Shown: positions 34,630 through 46,378, counted from the first letter of the stretch. The stretch: 64,000 nucleotides of DNA from Zoroaster sp. YZ-2022 (GCA_029582265.1 CM055819.1:34169288-34233287), one strand, 5' to 3'. Translations and numbers: made by a program. The notes: generated by a model from the sequence alone, not told the origin.

Positions 34630-35642
34630 TAGGCTTGGGCGATGACACGATAATATCGAATATCGCGATATTTTTTTTATTCGATTATGAAATCGAGAAC
34701 TTTTCAAATTATCGAGATATTGGAAAAATCGCGATGAAAAAAAATATATCGCGATTAAAAAAAAATCCTCGATTGTCAGTCGGGTCAGAAATTCCATGGA
34801 AAAAACTTAGGGAAGTCTTTTCAGCTTTCGGAAGTGAGAAACAAAATCAAACTACTTCTGTGGTAAGCCGACTGTCATATCACAAAGGAGCCGCCTGACA
34901 GGGCATTGTTTAAAATCACACGCCACTCAAAGAAGTCTATTCAGATGGATTAAGTGTTGGGGATTGAATGGGGTATTTGATCCAACAATGTGTGAACAAA
35001 TTGACAACAAAATAACAATTTGCAGTAATTACAGGGTGCTCTGTGCTCACATTAGTCATGAAATAAATCAAAGCATGGATCGACAGTGGCTTGATCAAAG
35101 TTGGGGGATTAGGACACTATTCTATTTTACCATACTGGGACTCTTGTCTCGTGACAAAACACATACACTACTCTTGATAAACCATGTGACGTATATTTAA
35201 AATAGTGTACAATCCATACTCGGTCACATTTTCCGAAGTGCAAATGACATGTCACAATCACATGGTTTAATTCTCCACGGTACTAGACTATGCAGGAATA
35301 AACCTAGTCACGTGTTTATAGTATGACATAGTCATGTGGAACGCGAGTCACATGAACTCGGACTGATGATTTGATTGGGGACGCATGACACAGTAATGCG
35401 TCCCACATAGTGTCATAGCGAATTTGCCAATAGCCATGGTGCACTCGTGAATAGCGCGATTCCACATGTCTCTCAGGTAAGCACTGGCAATTTATTGTGA
35501 CGCGTGTATATGGGTACATTCCTGTTATTATCGGCTCTAAAATACTCATGCGTGAAAAAAAATAATCACGATATTATCGTAAATCACGATATATGTTTGA
35601 CGATATATCGTGGATGAAAAAAATCAATATCGCCCAAGCCTA
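34630..35642. mobile_element. 1,013-bp hAT-type element
   Basis: Perfect 8-bp flanking duplication GTAGAATA (34622-34629, 35643-35650). Both ends begin TAGGCTTGGGCGAT, then AT-rich arms with repeated atcgcgatat / atatcgtgat words on both sides, giving long imperfect inverted repeats. TAGGxxTGGGCGATAT-type ends are common in non-autonomous hAT elements. No transposase inside. Confidence 0.88.
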
Positions 35643-35650
35643 GTAGAATA

Positions 35651-35984
35651 CAACCGCCACTTTTCGATCCAATTATGACAAATATCACAGATTTTCCTTT
35701 AAAAGATGACACACTTGAGAGAAAAGTGTAATCAAGTTAAGATTCAAAACGATATTTTAGGAGATTTTGAGCAATGAATGTATGCACTGTATCCAGTGAG
35801 ATGTTGGTCATTTTATCATCTGCTAAAAACAAATGCTTATATAGACATTGTGCACAACAAGTGGCGGTTGGGTTTGACATTCTTTCCGTACATGCAGATC
35901 ATTGATAAGAAAATTGGGCTACTCACTAAACGAGCAGCTGGATGAGTTTTTGGTTTGGCCTGCGATTTCATGTACACTGTTACA
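35651..35984. other. non-coding flank
   Basis: Nothing recognised; leads into the GC-rich candidate exon. Confidence 0.4.
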
Positions 35985-36341
35985 TCCCCTCTCCCCGTCG
36001 TCATCATCATCATCGTTATCATCAGTGAGAGTATGGGAACATTCAAGGGCCTCTACTTCACCGCTTGTCCTTGGGGTCGTTTCTCCTACTGGGCCTGGTG
36101 AGCTTTGGCGGACTTGCCAGTCGCCCGCCACCGACGCCGCTGCTCGCGTACCATCACCAAAGTCTCGCAGCGAAGCCAGGCCAGTCGCCATGGCCTCGCA
36201 GTCCGGCAGCGACCCTTCTGTAACGTCTTTGCTTTGTGTTCGAGCTCGTTTTGGTGGTTTCGGTTGGCAGACTGTTTCTGATATTTCTGAAGGTTTACGT
36301 GATGTCTCTTCGCTAGCGTTCTTTGTCGTATTATTCGTCAT
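35985..36341 (-). CDS. candidate host exon, Ser/Glu/Asp-rich protein, function unknown
   Basis: Minus-strand frame, best start at the ATG at 36341 (MTNNTTKNASEETSRKPSE); the open frame itself reaches further upstream to 36398 and downstream to 35919. About 119 residues to the acidic run DDNDDDDDDGE. It contains a basic cluster PPKRARTQSK that looks like a nuclear localisation signal and many Ser/Thr/Pro. The region is markedly GC- and CpG-rich against an AT-rich background, which fits a promoter-proximal first exon. No family recognised, no confident splice donor, no downstream exon seen. It could be chance in a CpG-rich stretch. Confidence 0.35.
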
Positions 36342-36761
36342 TCTTGGAAAGCGCATCAGATTACAACCAGTTAAAAATTCACCAAGTCTGCATTGCATTT
36401 GTCTACCATTTTGGTTCTACTTTAGGTCAAAGTTCAACAATGTTATTGTTTTTGTTTGTCCATGGTTTGTTGGTTTGTGCTCTCTTTCTTCCTCCATGGT
36501 TTGTGGTACCGGTATGTAGGCCTACGTGACAATAAAACATAATTATATCCAAGTAAAATCAATAAAAATGATTTTCAGTTTGATAGGAAAAGAGTGTCAT
36601 GGAGTTCAGCGTCAGAATATGAAAAAATGAGGTAGGCCTATATGATTTTATATGATTTTTTGACGACGCATCAGAGATAGATAACGTTAGAGGGCGCGCG
36701 CAAAGACATGGAGTTGCCATGCACTTTCATCATAGCCTGCATGCTCAAGACTGTTGTCGTA
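36342..36761. other. non-coding flank upstream of the candidate exon
   Basis: Contains two TAGGCCTA octamers (near 36520 and 36632) but no other recognised structure. Confidence 0.4.
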
Positions 36762-36769
36762 GTGCTAAC

Positions 36770-36819
36770 CAAAGATCGTATAGCGCCGCAAGGCGCCTTG
36801 CGGCGCTATACGATCTTTG
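36770..36819. mobile_element. 50-bp perfect palindrome flanked by 8-bp direct repeats
   Basis: Half-unit CAAAGATCGTATAGCGCCGC+AAGGC (25 bp) is followed immediately by its exact reverse complement, with no spacer. The flanks GTGCTAAC (36762-36769) and GTGCTAAC (36820-36827) are identical, as expected for an 8-bp target duplication (hAT/P-type). A near-identical half-unit occurs at 20915. No coding capacity. Confidence 0.8.
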
Positions 36820-36827
36820 GTGCTAAC

Positions 36828-37466
36828 ATACCACGGTACCCCATCCCATACTGATTTCTGGCCCGAGAAATTCAGCACACAAGGTACGTCGTACGGTGTC
36901 CCCCGATTGGTGGCTCTGCTGGAGGGACTAAGACTTGAATATTGACGTCAAGTAATATAATTATACATGTCCAACTGCAATCGAGCATTCAAGCAAGCTG
37001 ATGGTAAAAACCCATTATAGGCCTATTTACTAAGGTTAGAATCCCTCACTCCGCTTATAGACTACCGGTAATGTCTGGATCTGGATGTCTGTATTAAACA
37101 TAAAAACATCAAGGTTTCGTTGAGAAGCGATAATTATTGGGGGTATTGACTGCCCTGATTACCCTGATTATTGCCAACCGGCACAACGTTAATCTGCTGG
37201 GTGGTCATCACTGAAATATGATTTAGCCCCGCCTATACTACCCATCTTCTAATATCGGTCACATACGTTGGCAAAGGGATACTAGGTCGGGCGCCGCCAT
37301 CGGCGGGAAGTTGGCAATAAAATACGTTTGCGGCCCTCGTATGTTGGCCCATATTGTAACAGCGTCAGTACAACCAGTGTCAGCAATTTATTGTTAAGAT
37401 CGGGGGAGAGACGGAAAGGTAGGGACTAGGAGTCGTGACCTCGTACCCTAGCCCCACCAAACTACC
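36828..37466. other. non-coding, nothing recognised
   Basis: Mixed GC content, no open frame of interest and no repeat ends apart from the target duplication of the next element. Confidence 0.4.
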
Positions 37467-37474
37467 CCCGCAAC

Positions 37475-38466
37475 CAACGGCGCACCCAGGATTTTGTCTT
37501 AGGGGGGGGGGGGGGGGCTCAAAGAAAATTTTACTCACTAATCAACTAGGCCTAGTATGTATATGTACGTATGTATGTAATTTTGGGTTGTATGTATGTA
37601 TAATATGTATGGATGGATCTTCCCATTAGGAACTTGGTAACCTCCCATGGTCATACTTGAGTGTATATCGTCGGCAAGATTTTTTGCTTTAGGCCTAAAT
37701 AATTATATAGCGGACGTTCCGGGGCGGTGCTACCTACTTTCCATCAGTGGGCAGCAAATTCCATGAACAAGTGGGCGGCAAACCCAGATCCTACCGGTAA
37801 TATTTTTCCTTTTTTGTTGCTAAAACGGTGTCACATAATAATTATTTACATCAGATTACTGTTAAAAAATAAAATTAAAACCCTAACCTGGGCATGTATG
37901 GGATGTGTAATTTGAAAAGGGTAGGATTGCAGGCCTTTTTAATGCCCTGCACATAGCCGAGTTAAAGAAAAATGGAGAAAAGGAAGCAACACATGATAAA
38001 ATAAGATTGGATTTGGTCGTTGCACCAGAGTTACATGTTCATGCATATTCATTATACAACATCTAAAAATAAATCATTGTGGGTAAACAAAAATGTATTA
38101 CTTTTTCCTTACACTTGTCCGGCATTCCCCTTGAAAAGGGAAAAACACTTAAATTAGCCCGGACAAATTGGCACGTTGGTTTCAAATGTTTATGTTATTG
38201 TTACAAATTTAAACAATTATAGTGAGATTTCATGAGACATCATAATAAAATAATTTTGGCAGAAAGAAGAAAACAAAATGCGAGTGGCACAAGATGAAAA
38301 GAAATCCACCCTGCCGCCGGGCCGGGGAAAAAAAAAAATTTGCAACTTTTCTCCTCCCCCTCTCTCTCTTCTTTTTTTCCTTCTTCTTTTTGTCCCTTTA
38401 TTTTTTCGGGGACCCTCTTGGGGGGGCTCAAGCCCCCCGAGCCCCCCCCCCTTGGGTGCGCCGTTG
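37475..38466. mobile_element. 992-bp hAT-type element
   Basis: Perfect 8-bp flanking duplication CCCGCAAC (37467-37474, 38467-38474). Inverted ends CAACGGCGCACCCA at both sides, followed by G-runs on the left and, inverted, on the right. GGCGCACCCAGG-type termini are common in hAT elements. Overlapping open frames near the right end come from the C/T-rich tract and are not genes. Confidence 0.88.
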
Positions 38467-38474
38467 CCCGCAAC

Positions 38475-38829
38475 ATCCCGACCAATAAGTGCCAGCATTT
38501 GTTATAGTAACTAAATGTTTGAATATTTGTTAATTCTTTTAAATTCAAGAATTTCAAGGTTTCTGTTTCACGTTTTGTGCTCGATACACTATCCAGGGGG
38601 TGTAGGCCTGAGAAATTGATAGGCTATAGTATAGGGTCCACAATCATGTACATTGTACAGCGAGATTAAACTGAGTTGTGGATACGGTTGTGCATTGCTA
38701 CTTCATACGTTCGAACTGAATCGGCAGCCTAATTGACCCATCTGTAATCAAGAGTTTCTTTACGTGTTTCTTTATTTTCCCATTTGAAATCCGATGGAAA
38801 TTCATATGCTAGAATTGTTGATTTGTGCG
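38475..38829. other. non-coding, nothing recognised
   Basis: No structure beyond the approach to the next tandem repeat. Confidence 0.4.
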
Positions 38830-39330
38830 TGAGGAAAATCTGTGTACAGTTATTCATTGCTTTGAGGAATATTAAAAATTTTATATAAAAAGATTTGAAA
38901 CAAAATTTATTCAGAATCAAAGCCTGATGTCTGTGTGATAATACTTTACGTACCCTTATGTTTAACGCAAAATTAATTCCAAGGAAAACCTGTATACAGT
39001 TATTCATAGCTTTGAGGAATATTTAAATTTTTACATAATAAAATTCAAAACGAAATCTGAACCACCCGGTGTTTTGTTTTTAATATTACAAAATTACAAA
39101 ACTTATTCAGAAGCAAATCCTGATGTCTGTGTGATAATACTTTACGTATCCTTATGTTAATAATAACCGTTCGACCATAGCACTCCATGTGTAACGTAAA
39201 ATTAATTAAGGAAAACCTATATACAGTTATTCATAGCTTTGAGGAATATTTACATTTTTACATAGGGCCTAATAAAATTTGAAACAAAATTTATTCAGAA
39301 GCAAAGCCTGTCTGTGTGGTTGTACTTTAC
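38830..39330. repeat. three diverged tandem units, 150-230 bp
   Basis: The phrase acagttattcat(t/a)gctttgaggaata occurs at about 38845, 38995 and 39224. Each is followed by ttgaaacaaaatttattcag, gtctgtgtg and actttacg. The middle unit carries ~35-bp and ~30-bp extra segments. Confidence 0.8.
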
Positions 39331-39869
39331 GGCTGTGGATGATTTTATTTTTAAGGAAAGTTAACTCCAAAATTCAATTTTAGCCTACCGATGATGGGAG
39401 ATTGTTCCATGGTAATCTGATCTGCAGAAAAAATATCGTAGTGATATCCAGGGGCACAACCAATCAGTCAAACTGTTATTTTTTACCAATGATATTACCT
39501 TTCAAATTCAACACATCATCCTGTGCTACATTCTTGGCATTCATCTAAGCTCTCTATGATCTAAGCTATACTATAGCCTATAGCTTTCATTTAATTTTGT
39601 AGTACGCGCACTCTTTTCGCTATTTCCGGTTCTAAAGCTGGCATACCGTTGTGTGTATAATTTAACCTAAATTCCTTGATTTTTAACGTTCAACAGTGAT
39701 TCTTGGGCAAAAACTGATTTTGTTAATACGATTTTTAGTCTTTACAAGAAAAGTCCCGAGCTTTCTAATTTCTTGCGTAAATCCTTTAAAAAAGGCTTCT
39801 GATGATCGTTGGAGTCAGCACGTGCGAAGTGGGCGTAGTTTGTGTGTGGGGGTGTGGGTGTGGGGGTGT
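39331..39869. other. non-coding upstream region of the receptor-like gene
   Basis: Contains a G/T-rich gtgtgggggtgtgggtg tract (39838-39870) just before the TATA-like element. No other gene. Confidence 0.45.
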
Positions 39870-39875
39870 GTGCTT

Positions 39876-39888
39876 GATATATAATAAG
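39876..39888 (+). promoter_or_regulatory. possible TATA box of the receptor-like gene
   Basis: gatatataataag lies about 120 bp upstream of the start codon at 40008, directly after a G/T-rich tract. Position and sequence fit a core promoter element, but no transcription start is known. Confidence 0.3.
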
Positions 39889-40007
39889 CTCTTTATAGCT
39901 CATAAAGCCATTATTCTGCCGAGCCTGAACAATCCTCCAAATATTTTTCGACACACAGGTTATTAGGTCTATAATTTTCCGGCAGTGGTATATTGTTGAA
40001 TAGCATA

Positions 40008-43000
40008 ATGTTGGCAGTCACGATTGCGTTTTCATTCCTTCTTGTAGTGGTTAGCGCTGACGTTGAGGTGAAAGTAGGCATGCTTCATCGAGCTGGTGAC
40101 ATTAACTTGAGTATAAATGAAGTTTTCTTATTTCCTGCCACTGAAATTGCCATAGAAACGATTGCTAAACGCTTCGAAGATGGAGAATACAAGAACTTTA
40201 ACATGTCGTTCATAAATAGCGACCAATGCTGTAACCGTCCGGTGCGATCCGCTGGCGCAATCGCTGCCTCGTTTTATCATGACCACTGCGTGGATGCCTT
40301 CCTAGGGCCTCCGGTGACCGTTGACATGATACCTGTAGCTGACATGGCAGCCTACTGGAATCTTCCAGTAGTTTCTGGAGCTTCAACTTCAACGCTGCTT
40401 CATGATAAAAGGCGATTCCAAACCCTTACTCGCACGACGTCTACTTTGAGTTTGCTGACTAGTTTCATATCAGCGCTTTTTGAACGTTTTGGGTGGTGGC
40501 GATGTGTAATACTGCGTGGAGTGAGTCCTAATGATAGCATGTACTACGGAGAAGTTGTCCCCACAGCTATCTTTGAGTCTCTGAAGGAGACATATGGGAT
40601 AACGGTTATTGAGGTCTTTGCTAATCAGTTTCCAACTCTCGACGCTGCTCTCAAGAACGCTGCCTCACTTGCTGACAGTAAGTATTCTTATTGCCAGCGA
40701 AACTCAAATTTCGTTTAAAATAAAAAAGCAAAACAATATACAATATATACAATACCGTACCCATCAGTGCAAATGAATTATTTAGTAGCATTACTCTGAA
40801 ACAGTACAAAATATAACATTTGCCTAAACGAAATTGTCCTAAAATAACAATAAACCATTCAAAAAACAAGTGTTTTGCAGAAACGTTTTAACAATCCTTG
40901 GAGTTGAAGAGTTTCTGAAATGTAAGGTGTACATTGCACAACATTGGTATTTGGTTACGTATGTTCATTTTAACCCTCTAGTTTTCAATAATTATTCTTA
41001 AACAGTAGGGCCTACAATGTATTGACAATGAAATTTGCCAAAACGAAATTGGCTTAATAATGAACCATTCAGTAGTGATATTGTTTTGAAGAGAACGGGT
41101 AGGCCTACAATTTTTGTATTTGTGCATTTCAACCCTCTCGTGTCCAAGTATCATCACAAAACTAACACGTGAAAGTTATGTTCACGTTTTAGAGAAAATG
41201 ACGAACCACTGTTAAATGTTTTCTTATGTTTTTATGTTTTGCCGGCCATTTGGTAAATTCGACATAACAATTCCCGTATAGGATAAAAAATTCACACACC
41301 ATAATTTCTAAAAAGGAATAACACCAACTTTACACTTCAAGTAAGGTTTTAGATGATACTTTTTAATTTGATAATCTGGTATATAAGAGAACGAGTTTTT
41401 TTATTTGATCTATATTAATAGTCAGATAATTATTTGTACGAGATTTCCATAGATTAGCATAGAATCGGTATTGACCGTTTGTTAGTGTATCAACTTCAAC
41501 TTATATGGAAAAGCAAGTAGCAGTGCTAACCTACACCCCATTGAGGTAAAACATTTATTTCCTTTTTTTCTTGATTACAAGTTGTTTATATTCTGTGGAT
41601 TTTATTTGTTTTAGTTATCTTCTTAAGCACCTCCCCTGTGGTTGATGTAATGGTTCACGCCCATCGTCTTGGCTACACAGACGGATCGCATGTATTTCTG
41701 TACTGGTCCCCATTTCCCCTTACAGCGTGGAAGACGAACAGTCAGGTGAGTTAATGATTCTCCAAATGGACTGTTCATATTTTGTAGGGTTAAACAAGTT
41801 ATGAGGTTACAAATAACACATCGCACGAAAACAAAACAGGTGCGTCAACGCATAAGAAGGACAAATTAAAGATATTGTATATAATTTGCACAGCCTTACA
41901 ATAAACAAAGGTGTTAAATCGATGACAGTATAACAATTGGTACCGGTAGTTTTCCCTTAAAGCACAAATAAAAGTTCATTATGCATGATAAAGTACGGTA
42001 AGAAACTAACCTGTAATGACATTTTCTGCTCAATTAGTTCTTAACGATTTTTTCAAATATTTATTTAAAAAATTTTAATTAAAAATCTCCAACCTGGTTT
42101 ATGTAAATAATTTTGTATCTGATGGAAATCATTTAACAAATATGATTTGACTATAACAACCACTTGACCTTTTCAGTTTGAGAACCTTGATGAACAGTCG
42201 ATCGAAGCTCTGAAGGCGTTGTTAGTAATGCGTGCCCAGCTTCCAGATAATGACGAGTATCATGAGTTTCTTGATAAGTTAAGAGCAAGGCAGATGATCC
42301 TGTATGGCGAACAAGAGAAGGAGGTATTGAACTACTATAAGATTGTCATGTTCATTGTAAGCTTTTAAAACGTGTCTTAGTATGAACTTAGTCAACTTAC
42401 CATACTTTCGGCTGTCCTTTTAACAATATGATATAATATACCAATACTTGAGTCTAGGCATTTAAGTATAATGACAACTGAATGATTTCTCTGTCGTGTT
42501 TAAACCGATAGGATACTATTTATCCCGCCGCATGGCACGATGCTGTTCTTATATACGCTGACGTCATCAATGAAATTGTGGCCGAAGGTGGTAACGTACG
42601 GGATGGCAGGGCAATCGCGAAGAAAATGTGGAACCGAACATTTCAAGGTAAGAAATCGATGGAATCACAGTATTGGCTTTTTCCTATAAAAACGGACTTC
42701 TATAATTGCTGAAGTTGGAGTCAGTAGGCCCTTTATTTATTCGTGATGGCTTACAAATTGTATTATCTAATTGCCATTTGTGCTATCAGTGGTGTAAATC
42801 CGTGTCGAAAAGTGGGGTGATGATATTGAAATGTGTGTGCATAATGTACAACGTAGTATTGCAGGCTGTAAGAAAGATGACACCCAAACAGACAAAGAAA
42901 TTACAAACAAACAATAAATGTTGAAGCAAACCAAAATGTTTCCCTTTTGTGCTTGTTCACAAATCATTTGCTTATTATTATTATTATTTTTACCGCATGA

Positions 43001-43943
43001 ACAATTGTATGGACTATCCACCGGGCCAAAAAGTGGGGGATATATCCCCCAATCCTGGGAGGTACCCCCGTGTGCTGTCAATAGGCCCTAACTACTTACA
43101 TCCTTTGGCGGATCAGATGCAAACGTTATGATACGTTTCAATAAGGCCAAAAAAGTCTCCGGTTTCTGGTCATCGGTCGGCTTCAAAATCGGTGAGGTGA
43201 CGCCCTTTTTTTTCGGCCATCTTTTTTTGTTTTTTTTTAAAGAAAATTAAAAGTTCGACGCGCGAGTCTGGAGGCGACGCGTGGATACCTGAAACCGGAG
43301 ACTTTTGGGCCTAACGTGCCCTAATTCACAGTGTGGCCCTTTTGCCGTGTTCCCTAACCCCTTCTCGGCTTACCAGGTCCTCTCTGTTTTTTACTGAAAG
43401 GTGTGACTGGACAAATACACATCAATGAAAATGGTGACGTGTATGGGCGTTGTGAAGTGTTGGAGCTGACGGATACTGTCAACGGAGCGTTCAATGTAAG
43501 TTGTTGTATAAATTCGACCTCAATTCCATGTCAGATATTCTGCAATATTGAATCATTATATTTTGTTGATAAGAATTAAATAACAGTTGATGAGAATGAA
43601 ATAATTACAAATGTCCCGCGTAAAATCAACTGGCAAATTGATATTAAGGTCGATTGCTATAAGAAACTTTTATTAATTGAAAGTTCCGATCCACATTTGG
43701 TGCAATGTCGTTATGTTTACTTGTATCATTAAGTGAGGCTCATGAAATAAGTCTATGTAGAAATCAATGCACGTTTCAGCATATTTAACTTACCATTCAT
43801 ACATTCTTTCAATTGAGATTGAATATTTCTGAAAATTTTTGTAGGTGATTGGCACATTTGACGAGGCTACCAACAACTTGGACTTGGGCGATATCAAATG
43901 GGCAGGGAGGCTAGGAAACGCACCGCAGGACACACACATTTAA
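40008..43943 (+). CDS. secreted ANF-receptor/guanylate-cyclase-type ligand-binding protein, 6 exons
   Basis: Exons 40008-40677, 41615-41745, 42177-42323, 42512-42647, 43401-43495 and 43845-43943 join in phase (intron phases 1,0,0,1,0) to 425 codons with GT/AG at every junction. The ATG at 40008 opens a signal peptide (MLAVTIAFSFLLVVVSA). The remainder is one ANF-receptor (periplasmic-binding-fold) domain: VDAFLGPPVT near residue 100, FERFGWWRCVILRG near 165, LSTSPVVDVMVHAHRLG in exon 2, AAWHDAVLIYADVINE and DGRAIAKKMWNRTFQ in exon 4, GVTGQIHINENGD in exon 5. This is the extracellular half of receptor guanylate cyclases and natriuretic peptide receptors, which bind peptide ligands outside the cell. 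The protein ends IKWAGRLGNAPQDTHI where family members continue into a Cys and the membrane segment. No transmembrane, kinase-like or cyclase exon follows in the window. It may be a secreted binding protein, a short isoform or a truncated gene. Confidence 0.85.
43147..43313. mobile_element. small foldback in intron 4 of the receptor-like gene
   Basis: aaaaaagtctccggtttctg on the left is mirrored by ctgaaaccggagactttt on the right (about 24-bp arms, ~120-bp core with T-runs). A MITE-like insertion within the intron that does not touch splice sites. Confidence 0.6.
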
Positions 43944-43949
43944 AATAAA
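43944..43949 (+). terminator. AATAAA polyadenylation hexamer abutting the stop codon
   Basis: AATAAA begins at the first base after the TAA stop of the receptor-like gene. If used it would give a 3' UTR of only a few tens of bases. A canonical hexamer this close is compatible with a short secreted isoform but could be coincidence in AT-rich sequence. Confidence 0.4.
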
Positions 43950-44379
43950 TCATTGAGTTTAATTGCAAACCACTCTCCCATTCATCAGGGTGTGCATTGT
44001 TGGTGGTGGTTAATGTCGTAAATTTATTTTCTAAGGCGTTTTGGTGGGGGGTGGGGGCAGGTGTGATTTCAAATGGCCGCAATGACCGTCCTGGATCGTC
44101 ACTACGTCGTACCCTTCCCGTAAGCAAAACATCATGATTATCATTTGGAATATGTTTGGCAAAATGTGATGTTTTGGGAAAAAACTGTTGAAAAGTTTTG
44201 GGGAAATGTTTTGGAAAATTTGGTGAAAATGTGCTTTTAAAATATTTTGGGAAATAATTAATTTGTTCAAATTTCTAAAAAGTGCTACCGAGGAGTTTAT
44301 TCAACTATTTGTTATACTGGATCGGACCATCAAAGTCGGAGGTGATTTTATGGACCATCTCCCTGGACTAAAAGTGGGG
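43950..44379. other. non-coding region downstream of the receptor-like gene
   Basis: A tract of ttttggga/aaatgttttggaaaa-type imperfect repeats lies around 44150-44280. No kinase or cyclase exon can be recognised. Confidence 0.45.
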
Positions 44380-46378
44380 GTATGAGTTGCAAAGAATGTT
44401 AGATATAGCAGCGAACTTTTCCAACACTTGGAAATCCAAGTCGAACGTGCTCATCGTAGGGAAACGCATAAATGTTAATAGACTCTGGCAGCTCGGAAAT
44501 AAATGTATCGGTGAAGTTGAAAGCTATAAATATCTAGGTGTAACGCTCAGTAGAAACCTTAATGATCATATGCACATCAATGAAGTAATTAAAAAAGGTA
44601 ATAGACTCATTGGATATATTAAATCTATCATAGATGGTCAAGATGATTTTAAACGTGTATATTACGGGGATTTGCTTTGGAAAAGTTTAGGTCTTTCTTC
44701 TATTACTTATGGCTCTGCAGTATGGGTACCAAGTGATAGTGATGTCAAAAGAATAGAACACCTACAAAATCAAATGGCACGTTGTATCCTAAAAGCATCT
44801 AGAAATACACCGATTGATTGTTTGTTAGGTGAGCTTGGCTGGGAACCAATCAATGTTGTACAAGACAAACTGCGTATTAAGTACTTCAACAGACTGAGAT
44901 GCATGTCATCACATAGGTGGCCTAAATTATTATATAACGCTACAACTATGATCCATGAAATCACTGATAACAAAAAACTTCGATGGATATCTTATGCGTA
45001 AAGTCTTTGTTGATTGTGGTATGGATTTCATTTTTGAAAATACATTATACAACCATCCATGGATTCGCAATTGTATCAATATTAGTACAAGTAATTATCA
45101 AAATAAATGGCTTAACAGTGTCTTGTCGAAATCCTCTTTGTCTGATTACGTGCTCTTAAAAAGTAAACCAGAGTTGGAACAATATCTTATGTGCAATCTT
45201 GACTTCCATGCGGCTTCATTAAAGTTTAAAGCACGTTCAAACACTCTCCCAATAAATGGTCGCACATATTCCTGGAATCCCGATAAAGATAGTGTTTGTC
45301 CCCTCTGTAAGGAAGGTACAGAGGATTTACGACATTTCTTGTTCATTTGTAGAACACTTCGGGATATTAGAGTCACCGAGTATCACAAATTAGAATATGA
45401 ACTTGTTACAAATAATCTAAACCAGATTTGGCATTTATTTATATCTAGTAATCTTAATGTTAAGTTATGTTTAATGTTAGGAATATCAAAAGAGATCATA
45501 CCTGAGAATTATAGTGATACTTGTAGGCCTACTGACATTAACTATATCCTTTGTATTTTTGATTCATTTTGTAAATCGTTCCTAAAAAAGGCTTGGAACC
45601 TCCGAGCAGATTTTCTTAAATGAAAATGGAATTACTTTCCTTGGTTTGATTGTTGTATGTTTATACAGTATCGTTTTTATATTGTTTATGATTTACTATG
45701 ATTATAATTATTATTATTGTCCATTATTGTCCATTATTGTGCATGCAGTATCGTTTTTATCCTCTGATTAGGCCTACATGTACAATTATAATTATTTTTT
45801 TAAGTCTTTATTGTGCATGTTTTCAGCACAACTGTTGTTCTGCTTGGAACCCCCAAGCAGATTTTCTGAAATGAAAGGGGAATTACTTTCTTTGGTTTGC
45901 TTGTACGTGCTATACAGTATTGTTTTTATATTGTTTATGATTACTATTATTATAATTGTCCATTATTGTTCATACAGTATTGTTTTTATATTGTTTATGA
46001 GAACTATTTTTATTATTGACCATTATTGTGCACAGTTGTTTTAATTGTTTATGATCACTATTATTATGATTGTTATGTTCATTATTGTTACAACTGTGTA
46101 TATATGTATTAATGCTCATACAGATTTTCGACTGGCCAAACTTAGAAAAACATGTACGTACATCTGCTCGTATTTGAATATTTCGTTTATTTCAAATTTT
46201 TAACTTATAATAACCTTAAGTCTTTTTGTTTTTACGCCCATCTATATTGTATTATCTATGTTTTAATTACCTGTAACACATGTACTGAATATTACGTTAA
46301 TGTAGAACGCACCGTCGATTGACGAGTGCCACTGATTTAAAAGTGTATGTTCTAATAAATATTATTATTATTATTATA
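44380..46378 (+). mobile_element. non-LTR retrotransposon 3' portion with (ATT)n tail
   Basis: 5'-truncated LINE: coding to 45623, then a 3' UTR in which a ~100-bp segment is duplicated (45593-45690 and 45838-45935 share tggaacc.cc.agcagatttt and attactttc.ttggtttg). It ends in ttctaataaatattattattatt at about 46378. Clade not assigned. Confidence 0.75.
44387..45623 (+). pseudogene. LINE ORF2 C-terminal fragment with zf-RVT domain
   Basis: Frame 44387-45001 carries the part downstream of the RT catalytic box: KSNVLIVGKR, then ESYKYLGVTLSRNLNDHMHI, GLSSITYGSAVWVPS and HLQNQMARCILKASRNTP. A frameshift near 44985 moves the reading into 44985-45623, which carries VCPLCKEGTEDLRHFLFIC, the Cys/His motif at the end of many LINE proteins, and stops at 45623 (AWNLRADFLK). 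The catalytic FADD region itself is absent, so this is a truncated, frameshifted copy. Confidence 0.8.

Noticed and set aside
38217..38557. Overlapping Lys/Glu- and Gly/Pro-rich frames
   Set aside because: They arise from the C/T-rich and G-run tracts at the right end of the hAT element.
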